From positions 1 to 40,549 of the forward strand of contig JAJFUN010000113.1 of the NCBI GenBank assembly GCA_021372375.1: 40,549 bases of DNA. Direction: 5' to 3'. Below, one piece after another: positions 6,616 to 14,691 of this stretch. Below the pieces are notes generated by a model, which was not told where the DNA came from, did not search any database, and worked only from the letters and a program-made list of their open reading frames with translations. The stretch's first letter is position 1; the number at the start of each line of letters is the position of its first letter. This DNA comes from Pelosinus sp. Lineage in GTDB: Bacteria; Bacillota; Negativicutes; Propionisporales; Propionisporaceae. Made by a program: the position numbers and the translations under genes.

Positions 6616-8085
6616 TTACTTGATATTTAGGCAAAGTGCTGTGGCGTCATCTGCACTTTGTACGGCAAATAACGCTAACAATTTCTTTAATTTAGGATAC
6701 GCATAAGACATCCAGTTCTCCGGTAAATATTCCGCAATGCCGTCTGTCATAAAAAAGAAACTGTCGCCTGGAGCAAAATTAATGGTATGCAAGGCATAGT
6801 CTTTATCTTTAATTATGCCGAGAAAATGTCCGGGAACTTCTAATTTTTGCGGCGTACTATTCAATACCGCTAGAAATTCATTAATGCCTGCTGCGCTATA
6901 AGATAATGTGTTTGTGGTAAAGTCGAGCTCAAAACAGAGGGCTCCGGCAAATGAGCCTGCCGCGAAGCATGAAAAGATCTGGTTGTTGGCAGTAGCCAGC
7001 CGTACGTTAGGCGGGGAAGTTTTATCGGTTGCCACATTGAATATTGCCCGCAGGGTAGAAGCCTGGAGGGCGGTGGCAATGCCATGTCCCATTACATCGG
7101 CTATATAGCCAAACAGTCGATTTCCATCAGGACTCCAGGCATAATCAAATAAATCACCGCTGACATGAGAAGAAGGATGGTAGATAGTATCAAGGCGCAG
7201 TTTCAGATTGTCTAAGTCACCAGGTAAGAATTCTTTTTGAATACGGCTGGCTAGAAGAATATCCTGCCGAAGCTGTTCTTCGGCCCGCTTTTTGGCCGTT
7301 ATGTCACGGAAGACGACTACACAGCCTTTACCATCGGGGAAATCCCGGGCTACGCTGGATACTGGGAACTTTTCGCCATTACTGTGCCTATATTCATGTT
7401 CGTCGTAACTAGCGGAAAACAAGGGATCATATGGTTCCTGCGCTGCGGCAGGCTCTAGGTTACTATTTTGCGCATCGGGATAAGTCGAGTGCGGCTCTGG
7501 ATAAAAAGTTGCGGTAGGACTTTTTCCGAGGACTTCCTCGGGATTCCAGCCTAGGATATATTCAGCTTCCGGATTTAAGAACGTAACATTGCCATCCGCA
7601 TTCAAGACATACAGGCCTTCCCCCATGGTTGCAGTGATAGTATGCAGGCGCTGCTGCGAGGAAATCAAGGCGTCTTCCCAAGAACGCGCCTCAATAACCC
7701 GGCGCAGACGCTGGATAATTACCATCTCGTTAGGCGGCTTGGAAAAATAATCAATGGCACCTGCTTCAAAGGCGTTACTAATCGCTTCTTTGGTGGCCAC
7801 ACTGGTAATCATAAAGATGGGCGTACGTTTGCCTTCAGGTAGCTTTTTAATTTGGGCGCAGGCTTCAAGTCCGTCCATAATCGGCATTACAATATCAAGC
7901 AGTACGGCATCAGGCTGATGCTTGCTGAATAAATCTACGGCTTCTACGCCATTGGCTCCTTCCACAATGGTATAACCATCTGGTTCTAGGATATTACGCA
8001 GCATTTTGCGGCTCAGTATGCTGTCGTCAACAATCAGGATAACCTTTTGGTGATTAGCAGCGGTATTATTCGCAAGAATCGGCAT
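6616..8085 (-). CDS. response regulator with PAS and PP2C (SpoIIE/RsbU-type) phosphatase domains
   Basis: 489 residues in three parts. Residues 15-130 are a receiver domain with the acidic pair DD (20-21), phosphoacceptor Asp64 in LLDIVMP and the Lys in FSKPP. Residues about 145-270 are a PAS domain (GEGLYVLNADGNVTFLNPEAEYILGW). Residues about 285-488 are a PP2C serine phosphatase (SGDLFDY, ADVMGHGIATAL, FMTDGIAEY, ADDATALCL). Phosphorylation of the receiver by an unseen histidine kinase probably controls dephosphorylation of the STAS partner encoded next. It overlaps the upstream anti-sigma gene by 20 bases, implying coupled translation. Confidence 0.93.
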   Translation of the reverse strand: MPILANNTAANHQKVILIVDDSILSRKMLRNILEPDGYTIVEGANGVEAVDLFSKHQPDAVLLDIVMPIMDGLEACAQIKKLPEGKRTPIFMITSVATKEAISNAFEAGAIDYFSKPPNEMVIIQRLRRVIEARSWEDALISSQQRLHTITATMGEGLYVLNADGNVTFLNPEAEYILGWNPEEVLGKSPTATFYPEPHSTYPDAQNSNLEPAAAQEPYDPLFSASYDEHEYRHSNGEKFPVSSVARDFPDGKGCVVVFRDITAKKRAEEQLRQDILLASRIQKEFLPGDLDNLKLRLDTIYHPSSHVSGDLFDYAWSPDGNRLFGYIADVMGHGIATALQASTLRAIFNVATDKTSPPNVRLATANNQIFSCFAAGSFAGALCFELDFTTNTLSYSAAGINEFLAVLNSTPQKLEVPGHFLGIIKDKDYALHTINFAPGDSFFFMTDGIAEYLPENWMSYAYPKLKKLLALFAVQSADDATALCLNIK

Positions 8086-8548
8086 GGTTTATTCCTCCCG
8101 GAGAAGCTTTATCTTGACTATTCTTGACAAGAAATTTTACCAGCATTACTTCATTGCCAACTCTGTTATACACAATATAATCAGCGGCAGCCATCATAAT
8201 CAGGAGACCGCGTCCGCATTCAAGCTGCTGGGTATTTTGGAAGTCGAGGTAATGGGAAATCTTATCAAATTGATCATTGACTGCAAAACCTGGCCCTTCA
8301 TCCTTAATGCGGATAATGAGACGGTCGCGTTTTTGACCTTGGATTAGACGAAACTTAAGGGTTACCCATGCCTTTTCTGATTGATTGCCATGGCGAATGG
8401 CATTATTAATGGCTTCATGAACGGCAATTTCCATAAAGTCAAAGTCGTCCTCGGGTAGATGTAAGCGAATATAACTAGTAATACAGCCTTTTATATGATT
8501 AAATCCGTCGTAGCCCTTAAACTTGATTTGCACAGGACTGTTACTCAT
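8066..8548 (-). CDS. serine-kinase anti-sigma factor, HATPase_c fold (module 1)
   Basis: 160-residue RsbW/SpoIIAB-like GHKL kinase. The N box is HEAINNAIRHGN (residues 44-55), the G1 box DEGPGF, and the G2 box GRGLLIMM. Family members bind a sigma factor or other target and phosphorylate the STAS antagonist. The ATG at 8548 follows GGAGGAAAGCAG; an in-frame start 99 bases upstream has no site. First gene of the partner-switching operon, and its stop lies inside the phosphatase gene. Confidence 0.9.
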   Translation of the reverse strand: MSNSPVQIKFKGYDGFNHIKGCITSYIRLHLPEDDFDFMEIAVHEAINNAIRHGNQSEKAWVTLKFRLIQGQKRDRLIIRIKDEGPGFAVNDQFDKISHYLDFQNTQQLECGRGLLIMMAAADYIVYNRVGNEVMLVKFLVKNSQDKASPGGINHADSCE

Positions 8549-8686
8549 CTGCTTTCCTCCTCTGGGCTTGGCCCGATATTTGCCGCTTAATATATTACAT
8601 AGGATATATTCTACAAAATTGTCGAATAATCCTTTAATATTTTGCAAATAGTGGGAATATTGTGGTTAATTTTTATGGTAGTCTTT

Positions 8687-8723
8687 AAAAGAACCCAAAA
8701 GCTAACTACTTTTGGGTTCTTTT
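8687..8723 (-). terminator. intrinsic terminator of the ABC-transporter operon
   Basis: Perfect 15-bp stem: AAAAGAACCCAAAAG (8687-8701) with CTTTTGGGTTCTTTT (8709-8723), loop of 7. T-rich on both outer sides. On the minus strand it lies downstream of the ABC ATPase gene and upstream of the partner-switching operon. Confidence 0.85.
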
Positions 8724-8763
8724 GATTGATGCATCTTATTATGTATTCGAATATAGTTTTGAT

Positions 8764-8791
8764 GCAAGGGGCTGCTTTGACAGCCCCTTGC
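8764..8791 (-). other. stable hairpin just after the ABC ATPase gene
   Basis: Perfect 11-bp stem GCAAGGGGCTG (8764-8774) with CAGCCCCTTGC (8781-8791), loop of 6, 18 bases past the stop. It has no T tract on the minus strand, so it is more likely a 3' stabilising hairpin ahead of the true terminator at 8687-8723. Confidence 0.65.
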
Positions 8792-8809
8792 TCTTAGAAA
8801 TAGCTTCTT

Positions 8810-9574
8810 CTATTTACTTCCCTGCACTTCTTCCCGGAGGCTTAGCCAAACCTGCTGATACAGTTCATTATAGCGCATAGTAGTGCGAATGGCAGCCACA
8901 TCGCGTGGGCGGGGAAGGTCAATGTCAATGATGGTTTTGATGGTGCCGGGGTGTGCTGTCATAATCATGACGCGGTCACCAAGGCATAGGCACTCGTCAA
9001 TGCTATGGGTAATGAAGACGGTTGTTTTATGAAGGTCTTCCCATATTTTTAAGAGCTCTTGCTGTAAAATAAGGCGGGTTTGCTCGTCAAGAGCACCAAA
9101 TGGTTCATCCATCAGGAGAATCTCTGGGTCATTACAGAGAGCTCTGGCTACACTGACGCGCTGCTTCATGCCACCCGAAAGCTGGCTTGGGTACGCATAG
9201 GTAAATTTAGTTAGACCAATCATATCGATATAGTGAGCAGCCCGGGCATTTCGCTCGAGTTTTCCTATGCCGCGCATTCTAAGACCATAGGCGACGTTAT
9301 CAAGCACATTCATCCAGGGGAAAACTGATTGTTCCTGAAAGACCATCGAATTAACAGGACGGTCTTTTTGCTTTTGTTCAATGATAAATTCACCACTGGT
9401 TGCTGTTTCTAAACCGGACATGATGCGCAGCAGCGTAGTTTTGCCACAACCGCTGGGGCCAACGATACAGAAGAATTCACCTTGACGGATAGAAAGGGAG
9501 ATATCATGTAATACGGTTAACTCTTTGTCATTCATTGCAAAAATTTTACTGATATTTTTTACGTTAATACTCAT
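8810..9574 (-). CDS. ABC transporter ATP-binding protein, nitrate/sulfonate/taurine type
   Basis: 254-residue ATPase subunit of the SsuB/TauB/NrtD branch. Walker A is GPSGCGKTT, the Q loop is in VFQEQSVFPWMNV, the signature is LSGGMKQRVSVARAL, Walker B is ILLMDEPFGALD, and the H loop is VFITHSIDE. It powers uptake with the permease encoded 12 bases upstream and the lipoprotein binding protein beyond that. Last gene of the three-gene operon; a hairpin and a terminator follow. The family handles aliphatic sulfonates, taurine, nitrate, bicarbonate or thiamine precursors, so the substrate is open. Confidence 0.94.
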   Translation of the reverse strand: MSINVKNISKIFAMNDKELTVLHDISLSIRQGEFFCIVGPSGCGKTTLLRIMSGLETATSGEFIIEQKQKDRPVNSMVFQEQSVFPWMNVLDNVAYGLRMRGIGKLERNARAAHYIDMIGLTKFTYAYPSQLSGGMKQRVSVARALCNDPEILLMDEPFGALDEQTRLILQQELLKIWEDLHKTTVFITHSIDECLCLGDRVMIMTAHPGTIKTIIDIDLPRPRDVAAIRTTMRYNELYQQVWLSLREEVQGSK

Positions 9575-9586
9575 ACTCTATCCCTC

Positions 9587-10360
9587 CTATCGTTCCTGTT
9601 TCCAGGGCAGAACCATGCGTTCAATAAAGTCTAAGACCAGCGAAAATATATAGCCCAAAACTGATAAGGTGATAAGGGCGACAAACATCTGTTCAATATC
9701 AAACATGTCGTAAGCGCGCCAAATCATAAAACCAACCCCTGCCTTGGCGGCGGAAAGCTCAGCGGCGACAATCAAAATGAGCGCCATGCCCATACCAAGT
9801 TTGAGACCGGCGAAGATCATCGGGAGGGCTCCCGGCAAGGCTACTGTGAGATAAAAGCTTTTACGGCTGGCGCCAAAGTTTTTGGCTACATCCAAATAAA
9901 TTTTATCGATATCAAGTACACCTGCCATGGTATTAATGACAACAAGGTAAAAAACGCCGATAGCAATGGTGAAAATTTTAGAGGTCTCGCCTAAGCCAAA
10001 GATGAGGAGAATGAGGGGCATTAACGCAAGCTTGGGGATAGGATATGTTGCCGTAATCATAGGTTCTATCGCTGAACGGATAAAGGGGGATAAACCCATG
10101 CTGATGCCAAGCAGGATTCCAGGCAGCGCGCCTGCGAGAAAGCCCCATAGTACACGCTGCACGCTTACGTAGGTGTTATATAATAAGTCGCCTGATAAAA
10201 TGAGGGGGATTAGTGTTTTTATAATCATACTCGGACAGGATAAGAGCCGCACATCAATGGCGTGCAGGCGTGCTAGTACTTCCCATAATAGTAGTAGAGT
10301 CAAAGGCGATAATACCGATAAGGTACGGATGACCATGGTATGGTTTACCTGCTTTGTCAT
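9587..10360 (-). CDS. ABC transporter permease, SsuC/TauC type
   Basis: 257 residues, about six membrane helices. The cytoplasmic coupling helix (EAA-like loop) is at DVAKNFGASRKSFYLTVALPGALPMIFAGLKLG, which docks to the ATPase. It forms the membrane channel of the importer. It lies between the binding-protein gene (18 bases upstream) and the ATPase gene (12 bases downstream) in one minus-strand operon. AAGGAGAG precedes the ATG. Confidence 0.93.
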   Translation of the reverse strand: MTKQVNHTMVIRTLSVLSPLTLLLLWEVLARLHAIDVRLLSCPSMIIKTLIPLILSGDLLYNTYVSVQRVLWGFLAGALPGILLGISMGLSPFIRSAIEPMITATYPIPKLALMPLILLIFGLGETSKIFTIAIGVFYLVVINTMAGVLDIDKIYLDVAKNFGASRKSFYLTVALPGALPMIFAGLKLGMGMALILIVAAELSAAKAGVGFMIWRAYDMFDIEQMFVALITLSVLGYIFSLVLDFIERMVLPWKQER

Positions 10361-10378
10361 AGTGTACTCTCCTTAAGG

Positions 10379-11452
10379 CTATTGGTAGTTGCCTAAAATT
10401 CCAATAGCAAAATTGACGTACTCGTTACTTACGGTATCTTCGTATTTAATATCGCTTTTTAATAAGTTATTGTCCTTGTACCAGGCCAAATCCAGCTGTA
10501 TGCCATTGCTGCGGACATAACCATCAGGATTTAGGCCGGTAGGATACATTTTTTCATACAGTGCAGTATCTTTTATGACGGAATATTCACGGAGAATAGT
10601 AATGATTTCGGCCTTGTTTTTGTTTTTGAAAAAGGCGTCGTTATAATCACGCACTGCTTGTATGTAGGCGGTCATAAAACGATTCGCTAAATCTGGACTA
10701 TTGGTTAGGCTTGTGCCGAATACCAGCAAGGCCGTCTGGGCGTCAGGGTCATAGTCAAACGGGTCTTTCCAGGGATCAGCCAGCCCTTTTTCAATGGCTT
10801 GTGTCACAAAAGGTTCAATTACCATAGCGGCATCAATGCTTTTGTTGGCCAGCGATACCAGCATATCAGGAAAGGCCCGGATAACCTGCAGGTCAATATC
10901 CTTGGTAGATAGTCCTGCTTTATTTAATACTCGGTCCAAGGCAATTTCATCAAGTGAGGCTGTGCCGGCAATGGCGATTTTTTTACCGCGTAAATCGCTG
11001 TAGTCATTAATCTTTCCTGCCAAATCTTTGCGGATAATTAGTCGATAATAGCCCTGACCGGGTACATTTACGCCTTTATCTGCCACAATTTTTATCGGGA
11101 TATCACGCGACATGGCGTTAAACAGGCCGGCAGAGGTTACGGTGGCGCCGACATCCAGCTGGCCTGCGGCCAATTGATTAATCATTTCCTGACCGGTACT
11201 AAATTGTATCGGGTCAATGGTGATACCTAAATCCTTGTAATATCCTTTGGCCATGCCAATTAGGATGCCCGCATCGGAAACTACCCGCTTCATACCAACC
11301 TTTACTACTGTGGGCTGCGGCATAGGTGTAAGGTCAGGTGCCCATAGTACTCCTGTTTCTGCAGTTTTCGTGACAGGGCTAGAGATACAGGCACCTAAAA
11401 AAAGGGGAACTAACAGTACTCCTAAAAGCTTTAACCAAGTGTGGCATTTCAT
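10379..11452 (-). CDS. ABC transporter substrate-binding lipoprotein, NMT1/SsuA type
   Basis: 357 residues. The N-terminus is a lipoprotein signal with lipobox FLGAC (Cys at about residue 23), so it is tethered outside the membrane. The remainder is a type II periplasmic-binding fold of the NMT1/SsuA/TauA group (VGMKRVVSDAGILIGMAKGYYKDLGI, FSTGQEMINQLAAGQLDVG). The ATG at 11452 is chosen because GGAGGTGG lies 8 bases upstream; a GTG 15 bases earlier overlaps that site. First gene of the operon, divergent from the Pho-type promoter at 11539. No thiamine riboswitch is visible in the short leader. Confidence 0.9.
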   Translation of the reverse strand: MKCHTWLKLLGVLLVPLFLGACISSPVTKTAETGVLWAPDLTPMPQPTVVKVGMKRVVSDAGILIGMAKGYYKDLGITIDPIQFSTGQEMINQLAAGQLDVGATVTSAGLFNAMSRDIPIKIVADKGVNVPGQGYYRLIIRKDLAGKINDYSDLRGKKIAIAGTASLDEIALDRVLNKAGLSTKDIDLQVIRAFPDMLVSLANKSIDAAMVIEPFVTQAIEKGLADPWKDPFDYDPDAQTALLVFGTSLTNSPDLANRFMTAYIQAVRDYNDAFFKNKNKAEIITILREYSVIKDTALYEKMYPTGLNPDGYVRSNGIQLDLAWYKDNNLLKSDIKYEDTVSNEYVNFAIGILGNYQ

Positions 11453-11538
11453 ATTTTCCACCTCCACGCTATTTTGATGTACCGTATGATATTCAGTAAG
11501 CGGGTTGATGGTGAGAACATGGCGTATTTTTGCGAAAA

Positions 11539-11571
11539 TGTCACAAAGTTGTCATAAGCGTTTGTTATAGT
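11539..11571 (+). promoter_or_regulatory. Pho-box-type promoter ahead of the DUF4405 gene
   Basis: TGTCA at 11539-11543 and 11550-11554 (11-bp period), then TATAGT at 11566-11571, the same geometry as the site at 1681-1713 including the shared TTGTCATAA. The downstream ATG is about 32 bases from the -10. A PhoB-type activator is the best explanation, but none is encoded here. Confidence 0.55.
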
Positions 11572-11602
11572 GTACATATTAAGATAGAAAAGAGGCAGCG
11601 CG

Positions 11603-11989
11603 ATGATTGCAAAAGTGGAGAAAAACTATTTTTTAGATATTTTGTTAGGTATAATCGGTTTTGTTTGTATAATGACAGGACTAATTATCGATTTTAGGCT
11701 GCAGGCCTTTTTGGGCTTTTTTGGCATGGTCAAGAATTTGCATATATGGGCAGGGTATGCTCTTGCTACTTTAGTCAGTCTTCATGTGCTGTGGCATTTT
11801 GCCTGGCTGCAGGCTATGACCAAAAGCATGGTCAAGACGCCTTGGAAAATGTGGGCGGGCGTTTTATGTGCGGCTACGGCCATTATTTTTTGTGTGACAG
11901 TAGCAGCAACTTCTCCGGCCACTAAGCCTCAGCATGAGCCGGGGAAGGTCACAACAGACAGCATGCCTAAATCAAATGAAATAAAATAA
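11603..11989 (+). CDS. DUF4405-type membrane protein (cytochrome-b-like)
   Basis: 128 residues with three predicted membrane helices (about 8-30, 45-67 and 82-102) and a hydrophilic tail. The pattern LDILLGIIGFVCIMTGLI, then HIWAGYALATLVSLHVLWHFAWL matches DUF4405, where His residues in helix 2 are expected to hold haem b. Here the candidate ligands are the His of HIWAG and those of LHVLWH. Start has AAGAGG upstream. It stands alone behind a Pho-like promoter, so phosphate limitation may induce it. Electron partner unknown. Confidence 0.7.
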   Translation: MIAKVEKNYFLDILLGIIGFVCIMTGLIIDFRLQAFLGFFGMVKNLHIWAGYALATLVSLHVLWHFAWLQAMTKSMVKTPWKMWAGVLCAATAIIFCVTVAATSPATKPQHEPGKVTTDSMPKSNEIK

Positions 11990-12026
11990 GAAAGCTAACG
12001 CTCTTTATAAGGTCCGTTAACTTTCT
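11989..12026 (+). terminator. imperfect hairpin after the DUF4405 gene
   Basis: AGAAAGCTAACG (11989-12000) pairs with CGTTAACTTTCT (12015-12026), one mismatch, loop of 14. Poor T tract, so it is probably an ancillary structure before the terminator at 12041. Confidence 0.5.
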
Positions 12027-12040
12027 CTATAAAAATCGGC

Positions 12041-12079
12041 AGGCTTGTATTATACTTATAATATACAAGCCTTTTTTTT
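12041..12079 (+). terminator. intrinsic terminator
   Basis: AGGCTTGTAT (12041-12050) pairs with ATACAAGCCT (12063-12072), loop of 12, followed by eight T. It ends transcription from the DUF4405 gene before the guanylate-kinase-like gene. Confidence 0.9.
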
Positions 12080-12123
12080 GCGAGTTTTTAGGTAAGGACA
12101 AATAGAGCGTTAGGAGGTATATT

Positions 12124-12678
12124 ATGAACAAAGTATATGCCATAATTGGCCCGCCAGCCTCGGGGAAAACTTCGATTGTTAAGGCCTTGGCTGAGTTTGG
12201 TGTACCGACGCTGATCAGTCATACTACACGCCCGCCTAAATCGGGCGAAAAAAATGGTGTGGAGTACTATTTTGTAAACAAAGAGGCTTTTGCGGCGATG
12301 AGTTTTGTAGAAAAGGCCAGCTATGCGGATCATTTATATGGGCTGACGAAAGTGGAAGTACTGAATAAAATCAAGCTATATCCTGTTTCGGTAGTTGATA
12401 TTGATTTATTCGGCTTTGAACAATTAAAGAAACTTTTAGGAGAGCGGCTAAATTCTATTTATACATTGGTAGACAAAGAGGTAATTATTAATCGTTATTT
12501 AATACAGGGGGAGGAAAATGCCAATATTAAGCAGCGTTTGGAATATGCCGAAAAAAACGGGGAGTTTAATAATTGGCAGATTGCTGATTATGTGGTGAAA
12601 AATGCCGGACAGCTCGAAGTAACTGTACGGCAGGTTCTGGCGATTATGGGTTTGGTAATTACCAAGAAGCTGGTTTAA
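12124..12678 (+). CDS. guanylate-kinase-like P-loop protein
   Basis: 184 residues. The P loop is GPPASGKT (9-16) and the GMP-binding segment is recognisable as SHTTRPPKSGEKNGVEYYFV, matching the TTRxPRxGExxGxxYxFV of guanylate kinases. It differs from housekeeping Gmk (P loop GPSGVGKGT), so it is likely a second paralogue or a kinase for another nucleotide. Downstream conserved parts (VVDIDLFGFEQLK; lid region INRYLIQGEEN) are present but divergent. Strong TAGGAGG upstream of the ATG. It stands alone and converges on the AEC transporter gene with a 9-base gap. Confidence 0.75.
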   Translation: MNKVYAIIGPPASGKTSIVKALAEFGVPTLISHTTRPPKSGEKNGVEYYFVNKEAFAAMSFVEKASYADHLYGLTKVEVLNKIKLYPVSVVDIDLFGFEQLKKLLGERLNSIYTLVDKEVIINRYLIQGEENANIKQRLEYAEKNGEFNNWQIADYVVKNAGQLEVTVRQVLAIMGLVITKKLV

Positions 12679-12687
12679 AAAATGATG

Positions 12688-13644
12688 CTAATGGGCTAGC
12701 GCGAACCAAAAGCATAGTAACGGATAAATTATGATAAGGAATATTACGGTAGTCAGCAAGAAGGCAGCACCGGCGAGCGGTAGATTCAAATTATAAAGGC
12801 GTGCTGTAACAACAGCGTTGATTCCTGTCGGGGTACTGGCCAGCAGTAAAATGCTGTTTAGGATAATGTGATCGTTAAATAACATACACGCTATTAGATA
12901 AGCAAAGAGTGGTGTAATAATAAATTTTATCGGCAGCAGGTCAAGAATATTGGTATAGTAATGTTTCATCTCAGCAAATTCAATAGAATATCCCACCGGG
13001 ATTAAAGCCATCCAAGCCGAAATATGAATTAATGGGGTGAAAATCTCACTAAAAAAAGCTGGACGCTGGACGCCGCCTACATACAAAAACATACCGCTGA
13101 TGAGCCCTAATACAGGCAATTGATTACGGTTAAAAAACAAGCTGGCGAAGCTGATTTTCTGCCGCTTGTTTTGATCAGCAAGGCTTGTCTGCCGATAGTA
13201 CTGCGCCATCGGAAAACAATACAAAAATAATACCATGTTTTGAAAGAGGGCTACAATCTGGCTATAGGCAAAGCCTGGTTCGTCAAACATAATAAAAGCG
13301 CACAGACCACCTAGCGTACCTACATTTGACAGCATGGCTGAAGCCAGATAACTGCCTTTTTCCAGTCCGCTTTGGTATTTTCGGCCTATAATTAAATAGG
13401 CGGCGATGCCTGGAATGACACTCAGCAGTATACCAAACAGCGGCAGCCAGATTAAATCTAGTTTTAACGGCAACACCCAAAAACTTAAAACAGATAATAC
13501 TGTGCTGAATAATAAAATATTGACAAGAATCATTTTGTTGCAACAATCTTCATTCAGCCATTTTTTTTGGCGGCAAGCATAACCTAATAGTAATGGCAGG
13601 ATGAGATCAAGCCCGATATAGAGCAATTTAATTTTTATATCCAT
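12688..13644 (-). CDS. AEC family (auxin efflux carrier-like) membrane transporter
   Basis: 318 residues with eight to ten hydrophobic helices in two similar halves. The discontinuous-helix region MLSNVGTLGGLCAFIMFDEPG matches the SNxGxxGLP stretch of AEC carriers, bacterial members of which export or exchange malate or other organic acids. No regulator lies beside it. Start ATG at 13644 with a weak GAGGT site. Family assignment is by pattern; substrate is not inferable. Confidence 0.65.
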   Translation of the reverse strand: MDIKIKLLYIGLDLILPLLLGYACRQKKWLNEDCCNKMILVNILLFSTVLSVLSFWVLPLKLDLIWLPLFGILLSVIPGIAAYLIIGRKYQSGLEKGSYLASAMLSNVGTLGGLCAFIMFDEPGFAYSQIVALFQNMVLFLYCFPMAQYYRQTSLADQNKRQKISFASLFFNRNQLPVLGLISGMFLYVGGVQRPAFFSEIFTPLIHISAWMALIPVGYSIEFAEMKHYYTNILDLLPIKFIITPLFAYLIACMLFNDHIILNSILLLASTPTGINAVVTARLYNLNLPLAGAAFLLTTVIFLIIIYPLLCFWFALAH

Positions 13645-13752
13645 TTCGGTAACCTCATGAACAAAATGTGTAGTGAGAAACTCAATATTTTGTCGAATTA
13701 GTAGTATTTAATAATTATACCCTAATATGTCAAGTTCATAATTACAAAAAAA

Positions 13753-13779
13753 CAAAGGCTTGCCAGTGGCAAGCCCTTG
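13753..13779 (-). terminator. intrinsic terminator of the GlsB-family gene
   Basis: GGCTTGCC (13757-13764) pairs with GGCAAGCC (13768-13775), loop AGT; three further pairs lie outside one mismatch. On the minus strand a T-rich run (complement of 13744-13752) follows. Confidence 0.85.
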
Positions 13780-13800
13780 TCTCCTAGATACATGTAAGTC

Positions 13801-14061
13801 TTACTTTTTGTAAGCGGGTTCAGCCGGACGAAATAAGCGGATGACCCAGAGAAGCACCAGTGCCCCAACCGTGGCAGCAATAATATTGCCGATTATGCCA
13901 TATGCGGCAAAGCCCATTATGCCAAGCAGCATATTGCCAATAAACGAACCTATAATACCAACAATTAAATCGCCCCAGATACCAAAACCATGATTTTTGG
14001 AGATTTGCCCAGCTAGCCAGCCGGCAATAATGCCAATAATGATAGTAGTAAGCCATCCCAT
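13801..14061 (-). CDS. GlsB/YeaQ/YmgE family stress-response membrane protein
   Basis: 86 residues, three hydrophobic Gly-rich helices and a short charged tail, opening MGWLTTIIIGIIAGWLAGQI and containing GIWGDLIVGIIGSFIGNMLLG, diagnostic of the transglycosylase-associated (GlsB) family. Members are small inner-membrane proteins induced by general stress; the biochemical role is unknown despite the family name. AGGAGGCGC upstream of the ATG. A 40-residue membrane peptide gene lies 69 bases upstream on the same strand. Confidence 0.93.
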   Translation of the reverse strand: MGWLTTIIIGIIAGWLAGQISKNHGFGIWGDLIVGIIGSFIGNMLLGIMGFAAYGIIGNIIAATVGALVLLWVIRLFRPAEPAYKK

Positions 14062-14130
14062 AAAATAAAGCGCCTCCTATGTTTAAATATTTTTGACTTA
14101 CGTTAGCTAGTATTTCACATAGTGCAAAAT

Positions 14131-14253
14131 TTATTCGGGCAGCGCGTCGTCTCCAATAAATCGCGGCCGATAGAAGGTAATGTACATGCTAAAAGAGGAT
14201 TTAGTTAGGAAAAAGAGAAATAATATAATAGCAGCCCAGAATTTGATGTACAT
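14131..14253 (-). CDS. possible small membrane peptide (40 residues)
   Basis: Open frame of 40 codons on the minus strand. It encodes one hydrophobic helix (FWAAIILFLFFLTKSSFS, residues 5-22) and the tail ITFYRPRFIGDDALPE, which looks like real protein with charged and proline residues. No recognisable ribosome binding site precedes the ATG at 14253, nor the in-frame ATG at 14282, which is the main weakness. It precedes the GlsB-family membrane gene in the same direction and could be cotranscribed. Function unknown. Confidence 0.4.
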   Translation of the reverse strand: MYIKFWAAIILFLFFLTKSSFSMYITFYRPRFIGDDALPE

Positions 14254-14297
14254 TTGAAAGTTGACATAGCTATAAATAATCATGAGGTGGTTTATAT

Positions 14298-14618
14298 ATG
14301 AAGAAGATTTTGTTGGTTTGTTCGGCAGGCTTATCTACTAGCGTGCTTGTTGCTAAAATGGAGAAGTCTGCTAGACAGCAAGGCTTAGAGACCAAAATTT
14401 GGGCGGTATCAACAGATGTAATGGATAGCAATATGGCCAATGCCGATATTGTTTTGCTTGGTCCGCAAGTCCGCTTCCAATTACCCCAGATGCAGGAAAA
14501 GGGGAAAATATATGGCATTCCGGTGGCAGTTATTCCATCAGTCGAATATGGCCTCTGTAACGGGGAAAAAGTGCTGGAATTTGCCATTGAGGTGCTGCAT
14601 AAACACGAAGCCAAGTAA
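14298..14618 (+). CDS. PTS lactose/cellobiose-type IIB component, stand-alone
   Basis: 106 residues, a complete IIB domain of the cellobiose/chitobiose/lichenan family. The phosphocysteine loop is CSAGLSTSVLV with Cys8 as the phosphate carrier. Normally it relays phosphate from IIA-His to a sugar in the IIC channel. No IIA, IIC, glycosidase or regulator is nearby, so it depends on subunits elsewhere or has been recruited for regulation. GAGGTGG upstream of the ATG. 73 bases separate it from the phosphatase gene that follows in the same direction. Confidence 0.9.
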   Translation: MKKILLVCSAGLSTSVLVAKMEKSARQQGLETKIWAVSTDVMDSNMANADIVLLGPQVRFQLPQMQEKGKIYGIPVAVIPSVEYGLCNGEKVLEFAIEVLHKHEAK

Positions 14619-14691
14619 TTTTTAAAGTATAGGAATTGCGCACAAATTTTTAGATAGGAATGGGTGCGGATTGTTTTCTATGGGGGGCAAT

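Noticed and set aside
8764-8791. 11-bp GC-rich hairpin considered as part of a riboswitch
   Set aside because: It lies after the stop codon of the last operon gene and lacks any aptamer-like complexity; a 3' hairpin is the simpler reading.
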